A model generated the notes under the pieces. It made no database searches, was not told the origin of the DNA, and saw only the letters and a program-made list of their open reading frames with translations. A stretch of DNA of 64,000 nt from Streptomyces chattanoogensis (GTDB lineage: Bacteria; Actinomycetota; Actinomycetes; Streptomycetales; Streptomycetaceae), in the NCBI RefSeq assembly GCF_001294335.1, contig NZ_LGKG01000137.1, positions 62,001 through 126,000 on the forward strand, in the 5' to 3' direction. The position numbers and the translations under genes are program-made. How positions within the stretch are numbered: the first letter of the stretch is position 1; each line of letters begins with the position of its first letter. Shown in pieces: positions 8,907 through 17,496 of this stretch.

Positions 8907-9161
8907 ATGCGCCGACCCCCTGACCTGTCCGATGAAGAGTGGGCCGACTATCAGGCCGAATACCGGCGCTGTCAGGAAGAGCACGACGAGGTGCTGGTCC
9001 AAGTCGCAGACCGCGAGGCGCAGATAGAGCACGGCCTCATCGACTCCTACGCGGATTACGAGTTCACCTGGGATGCATGGGCCCCGGGTGAACGTTCCTC
9101 GGCATCATGTCCCCAAGCTCCCGCCGCACCGCCGGCAGCCGCGCCACGGCGCTCGCGCTGA
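8907..9161 (+). CDS. Unrecognised small acidic protein
   Basis: An 84-residue frame begins at ATG behind AAGGAG. The first 60 residues are acidic and helical (DLSDEEWADYQAEYRRCQEEHDEVLVQ) and look like a genuine small soluble protein. The tail is Ala/Pro/Arg-rich and may be an unstructured end. It lies in the same direction as its neighbours with good ribosome-binding context. No function can be assigned. Confidence 0.5.
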   Translation: MRRPPDLSDEEWADYQAEYRRCQEEHDEVLVQVADREAQIEHGLIDSYADYEFTWDAWAPGERSSASCPQAPAAPPAAAPRRSR

Positions 9162-9179
9162 CCGGACACCTCGCAGACC

Positions 9180-9644
9180 ATGAACGATTCCACCGCCAGC
9201 CCGAGGCTCGCTACAGGTGTCGGTTCCCACATGGTCATCGACGCCCTCGGCTTCCCTCCCCGCCGCCTCGGCCGGCTCCACACACCCGACAGCGCCGAAG
9301 ACACCGTTGCGCAGCTCGTAGTCATTGCCTCATTCCACCTGGACCACCTAAACGAGCAACTCGCCTCCCAGGCCCAGCAAGCCGCTGGCAACCTCACACG
9401 CGTCGCTGCCGGGAAATCGACGATCAACCCTCTCGGCGTCCTGCAAAACAGCGCCACTCAGATCGACATCCTGGCCGCGCGACGCGCCGACGCGGTAGAG
9501 CGCCTGAAGGAAGTGATCCGCGCCTACCGGCACGTTGCCGCCCTGGCCGACGCAGCTCCGCGCCAGGCACAACAGCCCAGCGCCGCCCCGGCCCGAAGGC
9601 CGTCCGCGCCCGCGTCCCCCGTCCGCACTGCGCGCAGCTGGTGA
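9180..9644 (+). CDS. Unrecognised helical protein
   Basis: This is a 154-residue protein with long helical stretches (DTVAQLVVIASFHLDHLNEQLASQAQQAAGNL and QIDILAARRADAVERLKEVIRAYRHV) and a Pro/Ala-rich C-terminal tail. The start ATG has only a weak upstream purine stretch. It is followed 34 bases later by the first copy of a duplicated gene. It may belong to the same broad group of four-helix accessory proteins seen at 18904, 21288 and 22526, but I cannot show an alignment by eye. Function unknown. Confidence 0.55.
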   Translation: MNDSTASPRLATGVGSHMVIDALGFPPRRLGRLHTPDSAEDTVAQLVVIASFHLDHLNEQLASQAQQAAGNLTRVAAGKSTINPLGVLQNSATQIDILAARRADAVERLKEVIRAYRHVAALADAAPRQAQQPSAAPARRPSAPASPVRTARSW

Positions 9645-9678
9645 CGGCGCCCACCCACCCACGAGCCTCACGGAGCCC

Positions 9679-10476
9679 ATGCCCTCGTCCCGCACCGACC
9701 TGCCCTCCTTCGCCGCCGCGCTCGGCGACCGACTGCCCGGCACCTGGACGAGCGAGTACCACCGCCATGCCGCCTACGAGGACCAGTTCCCCCTCGCCGA
9801 ACAGGTCTGGGATCTCGCCCATGTCGACTGGGCGGTAAGCGAGTTCGTCCTGCAGCACGACGCCGTCCTCATCGGCCCTGATGAGCAGCGCCTCTACGTC
9901 ATCGACCGACCGCTGCACCGCGATCAGTTCCTCGTCGCCCCACTCGAACCCGACGACGACCAGGTCAAGTCGCACCACTTCGTCGGAGTCAGCGAGCCCA
10001 ACGGCATCGCCGTGCCCGCCGACCCCGTGCGTGCCGCAATGCGCGTGGCCCGCCGCCTGCTGCCCCGCTACCAGCGCGCGCTGATCGCGGTCTTCGACAA
10101 CGCCCTGTCCCAGCCCGAGCCGCCGCATCGGCCTGCCCCGCCGCAGGTGTCCCAGGTCGTCACCCTGACCTGGTACGACGACGGGGCCCTCGGCGTTCCA
10201 TACGCGAGCGTGCCCGAGGAAGCCCGCATGCCGCTGTACGCCCACGGCTTCCAATACCACCCGCACCAAGCCGCCTTCCTCCTGCCCGCCGCGTACGGCG
10301 ACACCGGCCGGGCCCTGCGCATCCAGGCGGTGGCACAGCAACTGGCCGCGCACGGCATCGGCGTCAACCTCCGCCACTTCCCGGCGGCTCCCGCCGCCGC
10401 GCAACCGGCACTGACCGCCAGGCCGGCCATCGGTCCCGCCGTGCCAAGCCCCACCAGCTCCGCTCTCCATCGCTAG
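9679..10476 (+). CDS. Accessory protein, first copy of a duplicated family
   Basis: This 265-residue protein is clearly paralogous to the gene at 19630-20379. Both begin with LPSFAAALGDRLPGTWTSEYH or its variant, continue with DQFPLAEQVWDL and RLYVIDRPL, share EPNGIAVPADP and LLPRY, and end in a GVGVNLRHF/GVGVSMRH strand. The body looks like a compact alpha/beta protein. The tail is an Ala/Pro linker. It starts at ATG after ACGGAG. No catalytic motif or membrane segment is visible. Keeping two copies in one transfer block suggests distinct partners, but the role is unknown. Confidence 0.7.
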   Translation: MPSSRTDLPSFAAALGDRLPGTWTSEYHRHAAYEDQFPLAEQVWDLAHVDWAVSEFVLQHDAVLIGPDEQRLYVIDRPLHRDQFLVAPLEPDDDQVKSHHFVGVSEPNGIAVPADPVRAAMRVARRLLPRYQRALIAVFDNALSQPEPPHRPAPPQVSQVVTLTWYDDGALGVPYASVPEEARMPLYAHGFQYHPHQAAFLLPAAYGDTGRALRIQAVAQQLAAHGIGVNLRHFPAAPAAAQPALTARPAIGPAVPSPTSSALHR

Positions 10477-10741
10477 CGCCCCCGCTGGCGGCGCTGCCTG
10501 AGTCCACTCTCTCGGGAGACCCAGCTGTCCACACTCTCCACCGCAGCCCCTGGCCCGAAGTATCCGGACGTCACCACGCCCACGGGCCGCCGGTCACTAC
10601 GTATACGGCCGCCACCGTCCCCGCGACGGCCCTCCCCCTCCCGCTTGGTCGGCTATACCTGCGCCCGCACCGACGCCTCGGGCCCGCCCGTCACCTCCTG
10701 ACCCGGCCCCTCTGACGCACCCTCGCGCTCCAAGGAGTTCT

Positions 10742-11287
10742 TTGTCCCACCCCGACTTCGAGTTGTACGACAACGTGGGCCGCGACGCCGACCAGATCAC
10801 CGCCGCCCGCTACGGCATCGCCACCCGCGGTGATCTGCTGCGCTGGGCGAAGCGGGATGCCAAGCCGTTCCTGTCCCAGCACCCGCTGCCGGAGGAGCCG
10901 CTGCCGAACCCTGACCTGGCCCCGTATCTGGCAGCGCTCGCCGCCGCGGAAACCCATGCTGAGTTCAGCGCCGTCACCCAGCGCCTTCTGGACGCCGCCG
11001 AACCCGTCCTGCGTGCCGTGAGCGACTACCTCTTCGCCGCCGCCCAGTGGCGCGGCCAGCACCGCGGCGCGGCGAAGGGTTCGCCGCCCAAGCTGCTGAT
11101 GGAAGCAGCCAGCCGCAGCCTGTCCGTGGCGGCAATCGCGGACGAAGCCGATCTGACCACCCTGCGCGCCGTGTACGACCCCGCGCCATCGCTGAACCTC
11201 CCACCGCCGAGCCAGGCACGGGCGTCGTCCGGATTCCCCCCGGCCCCGCCGCACGCCCCACCCGCTGGCCCGAGACCGGGCCGGTGA
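10742..11287 (+). CDS. Unrecognised accessory protein
   Basis: This is a 181-residue protein starting at TTG after a clear AAGGAG. The first 150 residues look globular and mostly helical (DADQITAARYGIATRGDLLRWAKRDAKPF, then LLDAAEPVLRAVSDYLFAAAQWR). The last 30 are proline-rich. The stretch 10477-10741 before it holds no convincing gene, although a CTG-initiated frame of about 58 codons is open there. Function unknown; direction and codon use fit the conjugation block. Confidence 0.6.
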   Translation: MSHPDFELYDNVGRDADQITAARYGIATRGDLLRWAKRDAKPFLSQHPLPEEPLPNPDLAPYLAALAAAETHAEFSAVTQRLLDAAEPVLRAVSDYLFAAAQWRGQHRGAAKGSPPKLLMEAASRSLSVAAIADEADLTTLRAVYDPAPSLNLPPPSQARASSGFPPAPPHAPPAGPRPGR

Positions 11288-11312
11288 TCCCGAAACTCCC
11301 TGGAGGCTCCTC

Positions 11313-11900
11313 CTGTCGACCCGTTCCTTCATCGCCCGCCCCACCGGGTCCGGCTACACCGGCATATACGTCCATCTCGATGGCGTGCCCAGCCACCACC
11401 TGCCCCTGCTCCTCACTGCGTACCAGTACCGGTTCAACCGCCGCCTCGAAGCAATGTCCCGCCACCTCGTGGACGACGTCGCCATCGCATGGGAAGAGCT
11501 CGGCACCGACCTCCTCGACGGCGCCCCGCCCGCGCTCGTCGCCGCCCTGACCGGCGGCGAGCAGTGGCCCAGCCGCACCCTGGACGACCTGATCACCACC
11601 GACGGCTCCCCGCCGGTCCGCATGACGGTGAACGACGACACCGTCGAAGAACAGGACCTGCAGTGGGGCTACATCCTGCACCCTCACGGGATCGAAGTGA
11701 TCAACCTGGTCCACGAAGACATCGGTCCGGTCGTGGACTGGAACACCGACCCTCGCACCGTCTTCAGCGACAACCCAGCGCACTGGTCCTCGTTGGCGCC
11801 CGCCCCCGTCATCACACCGGTGCGCACCACACCTCCCCAGGCCGCTCCCCCGCCGGCCTCGGTCAGCGGAAGCCCTTCGCGTTCCGCCGCCCGCCGCTAA
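11313..11900 (+). CDS. Unrecognised conserved protein with apparent CTG start
   Basis: This is a 195-residue protein that begins with STRSFIARPTGSGYTGIYVHLDG, a beta-rich start I recall from streptomycete hypothetical proteins. A helical middle (LLLTAYQYRFNRRLEAMSRHLVDDV) and a beta-rich end (DLQWGYILHPHGIEVINL) follow. The conserved N-terminus lies upstream of the first in-frame GTG (11385). The only initiator-like codon before it is CTG 11313, six bases after GGAGG. I take CTG as the start. Function unknown. Confidence 0.65.
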   Translation: MSTRSFIARPTGSGYTGIYVHLDGVPSHHLPLLLTAYQYRFNRRLEAMSRHLVDDVAIAWEELGTDLLDGAPPALVAALTGGEQWPSRTLDDLITTDGSPPVRMTVNDDTVEEQDLQWGYILHPHGIEVINLVHEDIGPVVDWNTDPRTVFSDNPAHWSSLAPAPVITPVRTTPPQAAPPPASVSGSPSRSAARR

Positions 11901-11931
11901 CCCACCTCACACGCATCCCGGAGAACCTCCC

Positions 11932-12696
11932 CTGCCCTCGCCCACCCCGCCCCTGATCACGGTCGTCATCGCCACCCGTCTGCGCGAGGACCGGCTCGGC
12001 TACCTCGCCGCCATGCACGCCAGCCTCACCCGGCAGACAGTGCCCTGGGAGGCAGTGATCGCCCTCGACGGCGCCGACCCCGCGCGCCTGCCCGCCCCCC
12101 TCGCGGCCGACCCACGCATCCGCACCCTCGCCCTGCCCCGCCCGGTCGGCGCCGCCTGCGCCCGCAACCTCGCCCTCACCCACGTCCGCACCCCGTACCT
12201 GAACTGGGCCGACGATGACGACGAGTTCACCGACGACGCCATGGCGGTACGACTCTCCACTCTGGAGGCGACCGGGGTGGGCTGGTGCGCCGGGTGGAGT
12301 GAGGACCTGCACCCCGACGGCTCGACCCGTCTGTGGCGCTGCCCGACGCCGCCCGGCCGGCACGACGCCGGGGACGTCATGAACTACTGGGCACGGCCGC
12401 AGGATACGATCCCGATCGGGCCGACCACGATCCTCGCCCGCACCGACCTCGTACGAGCAGCCCCGATGGGCGGACTCGTCCAAGGGGAGGACTACTGCGC
12501 GGCCGTCGGCGTTGCGGTTCTCGCCCCTGGAATTCTGCTGGGCCGGCCTGTGTACCGGTACCGCAAGCACCCGGGGCAGATGACCCAGCAGGCGTCCTAC
12601 GACCAGCTGGAAGCCGCGGCCCGCGCGCACGCACACGGCTACGGACTCAGCCTGCGCTCCGCCCTGCGCACCTGCGGATCTCTCGCCCGTGGCTGA
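11932..12696 (+). CDS. Family 2 glycosyltransferase with apparent CTG start
   Basis: This is a 254-residue GT-A fold glycosyltransferase. The first strand, PLITVVIATRLREDRL, is followed by QTVPWEAVIALDGAD, PRPVGAACARNLALTH, and the metal/nucleotide-binding acidic cluster NWADDDDEF. A later acidic motif is GEDYCAAV. No membrane helix is present. The first strand of the fold precedes the first ATG (12013), so initiation must occur upstream. CTG 11932, seven bases after GGAGA, is the only suitable codon. The substrate is unknown; a glycosyltransferase within a conjugation block might modify a surface or channel component, which is inference only. It overlaps the next gene by eight bases. Confidence 0.75.
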   Translation: MPSPTPPLITVVIATRLREDRLGYLAAMHASLTRQTVPWEAVIALDGADPARLPAPLAADPRIRTLALPRPVGAACARNLALTHVRTPYLNWADDDDEFTDDAMAVRLSTLEATGVGWCAGWSEDLHPDGSTRLWRCPTPPGRHDAGDVMNYWARPQDTIPIGPTTILARTDLVRAAPMGGLVQGEDYCAAVGVAVLAPGILLGRPVYRYRKHPGQMTQQASYDQLEAAARAHAHGYGLSLRSALRTCGSLARG

Positions 12697-13798
12697 CGCG
12701 CACATCGTCCTGAGCCACAGCCGGGATGCCGGTATCGTCGCCATCGCGGGCGGCGAGCAGTACCGCTGGGCCCACACCGCGTTGGAGGAGTCCGGCTTCC
12801 GCCGTGGCGACGCCGGCGTCTACCGCCTTGTGGCCGACGACCCGGATGCCTCTCGCGCCACGGTGGCCGGCCTGATCCGCTGTGCCGAGCGGCACCGCAC
12901 CAGCGTTTCCACCAGCAGCCGGCGCTTCATCGGCGACGCCGCCCGCGACATCGCCCGCCTGCTGCCCGGGCAGTGGAACGCGACGGTCGAGATCTACTCC
13001 CACCCCGTGTGGCAGGAGGACCTCGTGCCGTGGCTGTGGGACAACGGCGAACTCGGCCGCGCCGTGCAGACCACCCGCATCCCGTACGCCGCCACCCTCA
13101 CCGACACCTCCGGGACGACCCTGCTGCTCGTCGAACGCCCCGGCCACCCACTCGGCTATCTGCTCGGCGCCTTCGCGCCCGAGTCCCTCGAAGAGGGCTA
13201 CGGCGATCCCCACGCCCCCACGAGCATTGTCCTTCCGCCCATCCCCGGCCGCGCGGCGAAGGTGATCACGCAGCGATACCTCCCCGCGTACGACCGGGCC
13301 GTCCATGCCCGCCGGACCGCGGCCGTGGCCGGCGCGCTCGACCGCATCCGCACCGAGCACGACGCCTGGACGGCCATGGTCGCCTCCGGCCGGTACAGCG
13401 ACGCCACCCCGCTGGGCATCGACGCGCTCGGCGCCGCGACCGAACAGTTCCTGGACAGCGCCTGGCGCGAGTTTCGCACCGTCCTGGACCACGCTCCCGC
13501 GCTGCTCGACCGGTGCCGCCCCACTGCCACGCCGTGGCCGGGGGACACCGATGCTCTCGCGCAGCTGGCCGACGCCCTTCGTGACGCCGAGACGGTGCGC
13601 GAGGAAATGGCCTGCGGCACTCCGCTCACCCGCCCGGAGCGCAACACGCGCACGTGGCCGGCTATCGACATCTGGCTCACCCACGGCGAATCGTTCCTGC
13701 GCCAGGCCCGAGCGGCGGCCCCGCAACAGCGCCCCGCCTTTGCCGTCTTGGCGCCGCCCCCGGCTCTCCCGCCGGGCCGGCCCTCCCCACGCCGCTGA
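12689..13798 (+). CDS. Unrecognised large accessory protein
   Basis: This is a 369-residue protein starting at GTG within the last codons of the glycosyltransferase, so translation is probably coupled. Its first 85 residues (ALEESGFRRGDAGVYRLVADD, then ATVAGLIRCAERHRTSVSTSS) follow the same pattern as the small domain found at 13830, 18904 and 20467. The middle has a mixed fold. The C-terminal third is helical (AATEQFLDSAWREFRTVLDHAPALLDRC, then ALRDAETVREEM). No catalytic motif is recognised. It may be a fusion of two of the recurring accessory domains. Confidence 0.6.
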   Translation: MADAHIVLSHSRDAGIVAIAGGEQYRWAHTALEESGFRRGDAGVYRLVADDPDASRATVAGLIRCAERHRTSVSTSSRRFIGDAARDIARLLPGQWNATVEIYSHPVWQEDLVPWLWDNGELGRAVQTTRIPYAATLTDTSGTTLLLVERPGHPLGYLLGAFAPESLEEGYGDPHAPTSIVLPPIPGRAAKVITQRYLPAYDRAVHARRTAAVAGALDRIRTEHDAWTAMVASGRYSDATPLGIDALGAATEQFLDSAWREFRTVLDHAPALLDRCRPTATPWPGDTDALAQLADALRDAETVREEMACGTPLTRPERNTRTWPAIDIWLTHGESFLRQARAAAPQQRPAFAVLAPPPALPPGRPSPRR

Positions 13799-13829
13799 CC
13801 TGCGGCACCACCACCTTTAAGGAGCCCCT

Positions 13830-14288
13830 TTGGATCCTGGCACCCACTTCGCCTTCGGCACCCACGAGCAGCACGGCTTCGTCGCTGCCTTCACCTCCTC
13901 CATGCCTGCCCATCTGGCCCACTGGTACCTCGATCGGGAGCAGTTCGAGCCCGTCCCCGACCAGCCGGGCCTCTTCCGGCTCACCGAGCCCGAGCGCGAC
14001 GGCCCCCGCCGCACCCGCCAGGCCATCCACGACCTGCGCCGCCACGGCTACGCCGTGCACGCCGACATCGCTCTGGACCCCGCAGCCTCGGCCAGCCCAC
14101 CGCGCCCTGTCCGTTCCAACGGGTTGATGGAGCGGCGCAGCCGCATCGCACAGGCTGCCGCCGGCCGGTCGCCTCAGCGCGGTCCAGCGCTCACCACCTC
14201 ACCACCCTCTGCGCGGCCGATGCCCCCGAAGCCCACCTACGCACCCACCGTCCACCTCGCGTCCTCCGCGACCGGGCGGTCCCGGTGA
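13830..14288 (+). CDS. Small accessory protein with recurring alpha/beta domain
   Basis: This is a 152-residue protein starting at TTG after AAGGAG. Residues about 25-90 (YLDREQFEPVPDQPGLFRL, then TRQAIHDLRRHGYAVHADIALDP) match the pattern seen in 18904-19611 (YHRLP..ATRAVARLRAVRYHVDCDPDFD) and 20467-20883 (VWHEVP..ATRAVPSLLLAGYVVNIPDDLFDP). The C-terminal half is a disordered Pro/Ser/Arg-rich tail. No function can be assigned. The repeated domain suggests a family that has multiplied inside this block. Confidence 0.55.
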   Translation: MDPGTHFAFGTHEQHGFVAAFTSSMPAHLAHWYLDREQFEPVPDQPGLFRLTEPERDGPRRTRQAIHDLRRHGYAVHADIALDPAASASPPRPVRSNGLMERRSRIAQAAAGRSPQRGPALTTSPPSARPMPPKPTYAPTVHLASSATGRSR

Positions 14289-14361
14289 ATGCCGGCACCC
14301 AGCCGCTTCGCTCCACCCAGGCCCCGGGCCGGCCACTGACAACCGACCGTCAGGAGCAGCG

Positions 14362-15534
14362 ATAGCCGACATCCCCACGGCCACCGAACTCTCCCGTCAT
14401 GCCCGCGACTTTCGGCTCCGGATGGCCGTCATCGACCGCGAGAGCGAGAAAGCGCTCGACACCACCCGGGACCGCTACGGACGGACCCTCAACCACTACG
14501 CCGCCTCATCTGTCCGTGCCCGCCGCAACCAGGCGGCAGTCGAGGCATACGCCACCTACCTCGTCCCGCACGCCGGCCACCTGCTGGACGCGGCCCGCCA
14601 CACCCTCGACGAGCTGCCGCCCGCCCGGCACATCGCCGCCTGGCGAGCCCTGCTCGATTCCCTCGCCGCCGCCCACGGCGAAATCGTCCGCATCCTCGAC
14701 CGCCCCGCCGCCCCCGGCTCGACCGCCGAGCGCGAGCAACACACGGCCGCGTGGCCCCACCTGGCCGCCTGGGCAGATCACGGCTGCATCGCCGCCGACC
14801 TCGCCGACCAGCACTACCAGCGCGAACCCGAGCTGACCGACGAGGAACGTCAGAGGTGGACCAAGATGGCCCAGGCCACGCAGCGACGGGGCGAGCTGGA
14901 CCTGATCGAGTCGTGGTACGCGGCCGACGGCCGCCGCATCACACTCGCCTACCTGGTCGAGGACGACACCTCGACCGTGATCGCCCTCGTCGGAGACCCT
15001 GACGCGCCGGGCTGGGACGTAATCGGGCACTACCCCGACGAGTACGCGGCCGGGCAGGCGCTGCCGCGAGCAGTCCCGCCCGGAGTCCTGCGCCCGGACG
15101 CCTCACGTTTCAACCGTCCGGAGCCCGCGCCCGAGGTGTCCCTGCAAGAGCTGCTCCAGGACGTCGTCGAGGCCCGCGCCGCCGGGGATGTCTCCGAGGC
15201 GCTGCTCAGCGCCACGCAACAGGGATACGACGCCGGCCCGATGGTCCGCCTGCAGGAACTCCTGCATACGGCCGGCCAGTTCGCGAACGCCCTGGAAACC
15301 GTGCAGGGCCGGCAGGTCGCCGCCCGACTCCACGCCCTCGACCGGCAACTCGACTTCCTCACCCGCGAAGTCCACTCCGCGGCCGAGGACCTCGGCGCCA
15401 CCGTCACCGTCCTGCCACCGCACCGCACCCCGAGCCCCCAGTTCACCAACGCCGCCGTGCGACCGGCACTCAACACGACGCCTCCCTCCGGCCCCGCGGT
15501 GGCCGCGGTCACCGGCGCCGCCCGCCACCACTAG
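14362..15534 (+). CDS. Helical accessory protein with apparent ATA start
   Basis: The frame encodes about 390 residues. The strong AGGAG at 14352-14356 is followed five bases later by ATA, not by ATG or GTG. The next canonical codon is ATG 14422, which lacks a ribosome-binding site and would cut the first helix. The N-terminal half (HAGHLLDAARHTLDELP, then WPHLAAWADHGCIAADLA) resembles the gene at 23899 (ARHLLATAETQLAHLP, then WSYLDDWATHGHAI). A beta-rich middle (GRRITLAYLVEDDTSTVIALVGD) and a second helical domain follow. Function unknown. Either start would still make most of the protein. Confidence 0.55.
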   Translation: MADIPTATELSRHARDFRLRMAVIDRESEKALDTTRDRYGRTLNHYAASSVRARRNQAAVEAYATYLVPHAGHLLDAARHTLDELPPARHIAAWRALLDSLAAAHGEIVRILDRPAAPGSTAEREQHTAAWPHLAAWADHGCIAADLADQHYQREPELTDEERQRWTKMAQATQRRGELDLIESWYAADGRRITLAYLVEDDTSTVIALVGDPDAPGWDVIGHYPDEYAAGQALPRAVPPGVLRPDASRFNRPEPAPEVSLQELLQDVVEARAAGDVSEALLSATQQGYDAGPMVRLQELLHTAGQFANALETVQGRQVAARLHALDRQLDFLTREVHSAAEDLGATVTVLPPHRTPSPQFTNAAVRPALNTTPPSGPAVAAVTGAARHH

Positions 15535-15581
15535 CACCCCGCGCCCAGGGGTGACCCGATCACGGAAAGCACCCCTTCGCC

Positions 15582-16838
15582 TTGGCCTCCGCCACCCACC
15601 GCTCCCGCAACGGCTCCGGTCCGCTGCTGCGCCAGCGGTATGTCGCCCGCCTGCTGGTGGGCACCCTGATCGGCCGCCTTCCAGGTGGCATGGCGCCCAT
15701 CGCGATCCTCCTCCTAGCCGCCGACCAGGGCGAATCTCTGGGCGCCGGTGGCCTGCTGTGCGCGCTGTACGGACTGGCCTCCGCACTCGGACAGCCAGCC
15801 CTGGGCCGGATGGTGGACCGGCGCGGCCAGACTCTGGTCACCTCAGCAGCAGTCCTCATCACCACCATCAGCCTGCTGGCCCTGCCACTGATCCGCGCCG
15901 CCGCGCAACCCGGCGTTGCCGCAGGTCTCGTGACGCTCGCCGGGCTGAGCACACCACCGCTGGAAGCGGGACTGCGGGCCCTGTGGCCCGCAGTCCTGCC
16001 CGACGAGGAGCGCCGCCGGGCCGCCCTCGCGCTCGACACCGGCACCCAAGGACTGATCTACGTCGCCGGGCCACCGCTGGTCGCCACCCTGTCCACGACG
16101 ACAGGCCCGCACACCGCGATGTGCGCCACCGCTGCCCTTGGCCTGGTCGGTGCCGCCGTCGTACTGACCGCCGCGCCCTCCCGGAACTGGCGGCCAGCGC
16201 CCGCCACCAGCCCCACCGGCGCCCTCGGGCCGCTGCACCACCCAGGACTGCGGTGGCTGTTCCTCGCCATAAGCGGCGTCGGCTTCGCCCTGGGCGCGAT
16301 GAACGTCTGGGCCGTCGCCCTCGCCGACCGCACCGGGATGGACCTGCTGTCCGGACTGATCCCCGCCGCCCTGTCCACCGGCAGCCTCCTCGGCGGACTC
16401 CTGTACGGGCGGCGCACCTGGCCCGGCACTCTTACCCAGCAACTCCTGGCGGCAGCCGTCCTGTTCGCCGCCGGATGGCTGCCTCTGGCAGCGGCAACCG
16501 GCCCAGTCTCGGCAACGGTGCTGGCGGCAGTGCCGGGCCTGCTGCTCACCGCCGTGATCACCAGTGCGTTCCTGACCGTGGACGCCCTCGCCCCACCCGG
16601 CACCACCACCGAGGCGTACGCCTGGCTGATCGCCTCGGTCGGCACCGGCCAGGCCGCCGGCACCGCACTGGCCGGCGCTCTCGCCGAACGCCCCGGCATC
16701 GGCCCGGCGCTGCCCGCCGCCGGAGCAGCGCTCACCCTCGCCGTCCTTGTCGGCGCCCGCCGCCGACTCGCCGTCCCCGGCGCCACAGCCCGCCGAAGGG
16801 GCCGGCACCGCCGCACAGCGGCTCACGCCGCTCACTGA
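15582..16838 (+). CDS. Major facilitator superfamily transporter
   Basis: This is a 418-residue integral membrane protein with about 12 hydrophobic segments and the MFS motif between helices 2 and 3 (GRMVDRRGQTLV). The N-terminus is short and basic, and the C-terminal tail is Arg-rich. The start TTG follows a GGAAAG about 15 bases upstream, so initiation context is weak. MFS carriers move small molecules by secondary transport; this one resembles drug-efflux types, but the substrate cannot be read. It is an unusual neighbour inside a conjugation gene block and is probably cargo that came with the glycosyltransferase. Confidence 0.8.
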   Translation: MASATHRSRNGSGPLLRQRYVARLLVGTLIGRLPGGMAPIAILLLAADQGESLGAGGLLCALYGLASALGQPALGRMVDRRGQTLVTSAAVLITTISLLALPLIRAAAQPGVAAGLVTLAGLSTPPLEAGLRALWPAVLPDEERRRAALALDTGTQGLIYVAGPPLVATLSTTTGPHTAMCATAALGLVGAAVVLTAAPSRNWRPAPATSPTGALGPLHHPGLRWLFLAISGVGFALGAMNVWAVALADRTGMDLLSGLIPAALSTGSLLGGLLYGRRTWPGTLTQQLLAAAVLFAAGWLPLAAATGPVSATVLAAVPGLLLTAVITSAFLTVDALAPPGTTTEAYAWLIASVGTGQAAGTALAGALAERPGIGPALPAAGAALTLAVLVGARRRLAVPGATARRRGRHRRTAAHAAH

Positions 16839-16866
16839 ACACCCCTTATCTGCAAGGAGATTCCCC

Positions 16867-17364
16867 ATGGCCGTCCGCACATCCTGGGAACTTGTCCACG
16901 CCTGTGGACACACCGTGACGCACAACCTGTCCAACCGTCCCGCCGACCAGCGGGCCGGGTTCGCCCGCTGGCTTGCGGGCAAGGACTGCACCGACTGCTG
17001 GAAGGCCGCCCGTGACGGCGACAGTGCCAGCAAGGAAGAGTGGCTCGCCGCCAAGCGTGCCGCCGAGCAGCAGGCCGCCGCCGAGTGGGCTGAGCAGTTC
17101 GAGATGCCGCCGCTCGAAGGACCCGAGAAGGCGCTGGACTGGGGCGCGCGCTCCCGCCACCGGCTGGTCACCGCCTCCTACACCGCGCTGGTCACCGAAG
17201 GCAGCTGGGACGAGGCCGACTGGGCCACGCTGGAAGAGAAGATCCGAACGATCACCCGTGCCGGGTGGTGGATCGATCAGAGGGACGCCGAAGGCACGGA
17301 CCTCCCCGAACTTCTCGACGCGGCCACGGACAACGACCGCGGCACCGAGAACCCCTTCCAGTAG
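16867..17364 (+). CDS. Small protein with CxH/CxxC-type putative zinc site
   Basis: This is a 165-residue protein starting at ATG behind AAGGAG. The N-terminus reads WELVHACGHTVTHNLS and then GKDCTDCWK, so one Cys-x-His and one CxxC pair are placed to bind a metal, probably zinc. I recall similar short proteins on actinomycete plasmids. The remainder is helical and acidic (EEWLAAKRAAEQQAAAEWAEQF, then DEADWATLEEKIRTIT). A perfect hairpin follows 45 bases after the stop. A nucleic-acid-binding role is plausible but unproven. Confidence 0.65.
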   Translation: MAVRTSWELVHACGHTVTHNLSNRPADQRAGFARWLAGKDCTDCWKAARDGDSASKEEWLAAKRAAEQQAAAEWAEQFEMPPLEGPEKALDWGARSRHRLVTASYTALVTEGSWDEADWATLEEKIRTITRAGWWIDQRDAEGTDLPELLDAATDNDRGTENPFQ

Positions 17365-17409
17365 CGCCCCGCGCGCCCCCATGCCTCGGGGCGAGGGCTG
17401 CTTATACCC

Positions 17410-17442
17410 GACGATCCCCGGTTAGCGAAACCGGGGATCGTC
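17410..17442 (+). terminator. Perfect 14-bp hairpin
   Basis: GACGATCCCCGGTT at 17410-17423 and AACCGGGGATCGTC at 17429-17442 form a perfect stem with a five-base loop. It lies between the zinc-site protein and the relaxase-like pair. No T tract follows, which is common for actinomycete terminators. Because it immediately precedes a relaxase-like operon, a role as part of a transfer origin is an alternative. Confidence 0.6.
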
Positions 17443-17496
17443 CGGACCATTGATCCTCCCACCGCCACCCGCGCTGTTCGTGGAAGGACTCCCTCT

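Noticed and set aside
10525-10700. CTG-initiated frame of about 58 codons in the gap before 10742
   Set aside because: It follows GGGAGA, but the codon composition is not convincing and the product (RRSLRIRPPPSPRRPSPS) is low in complexity.
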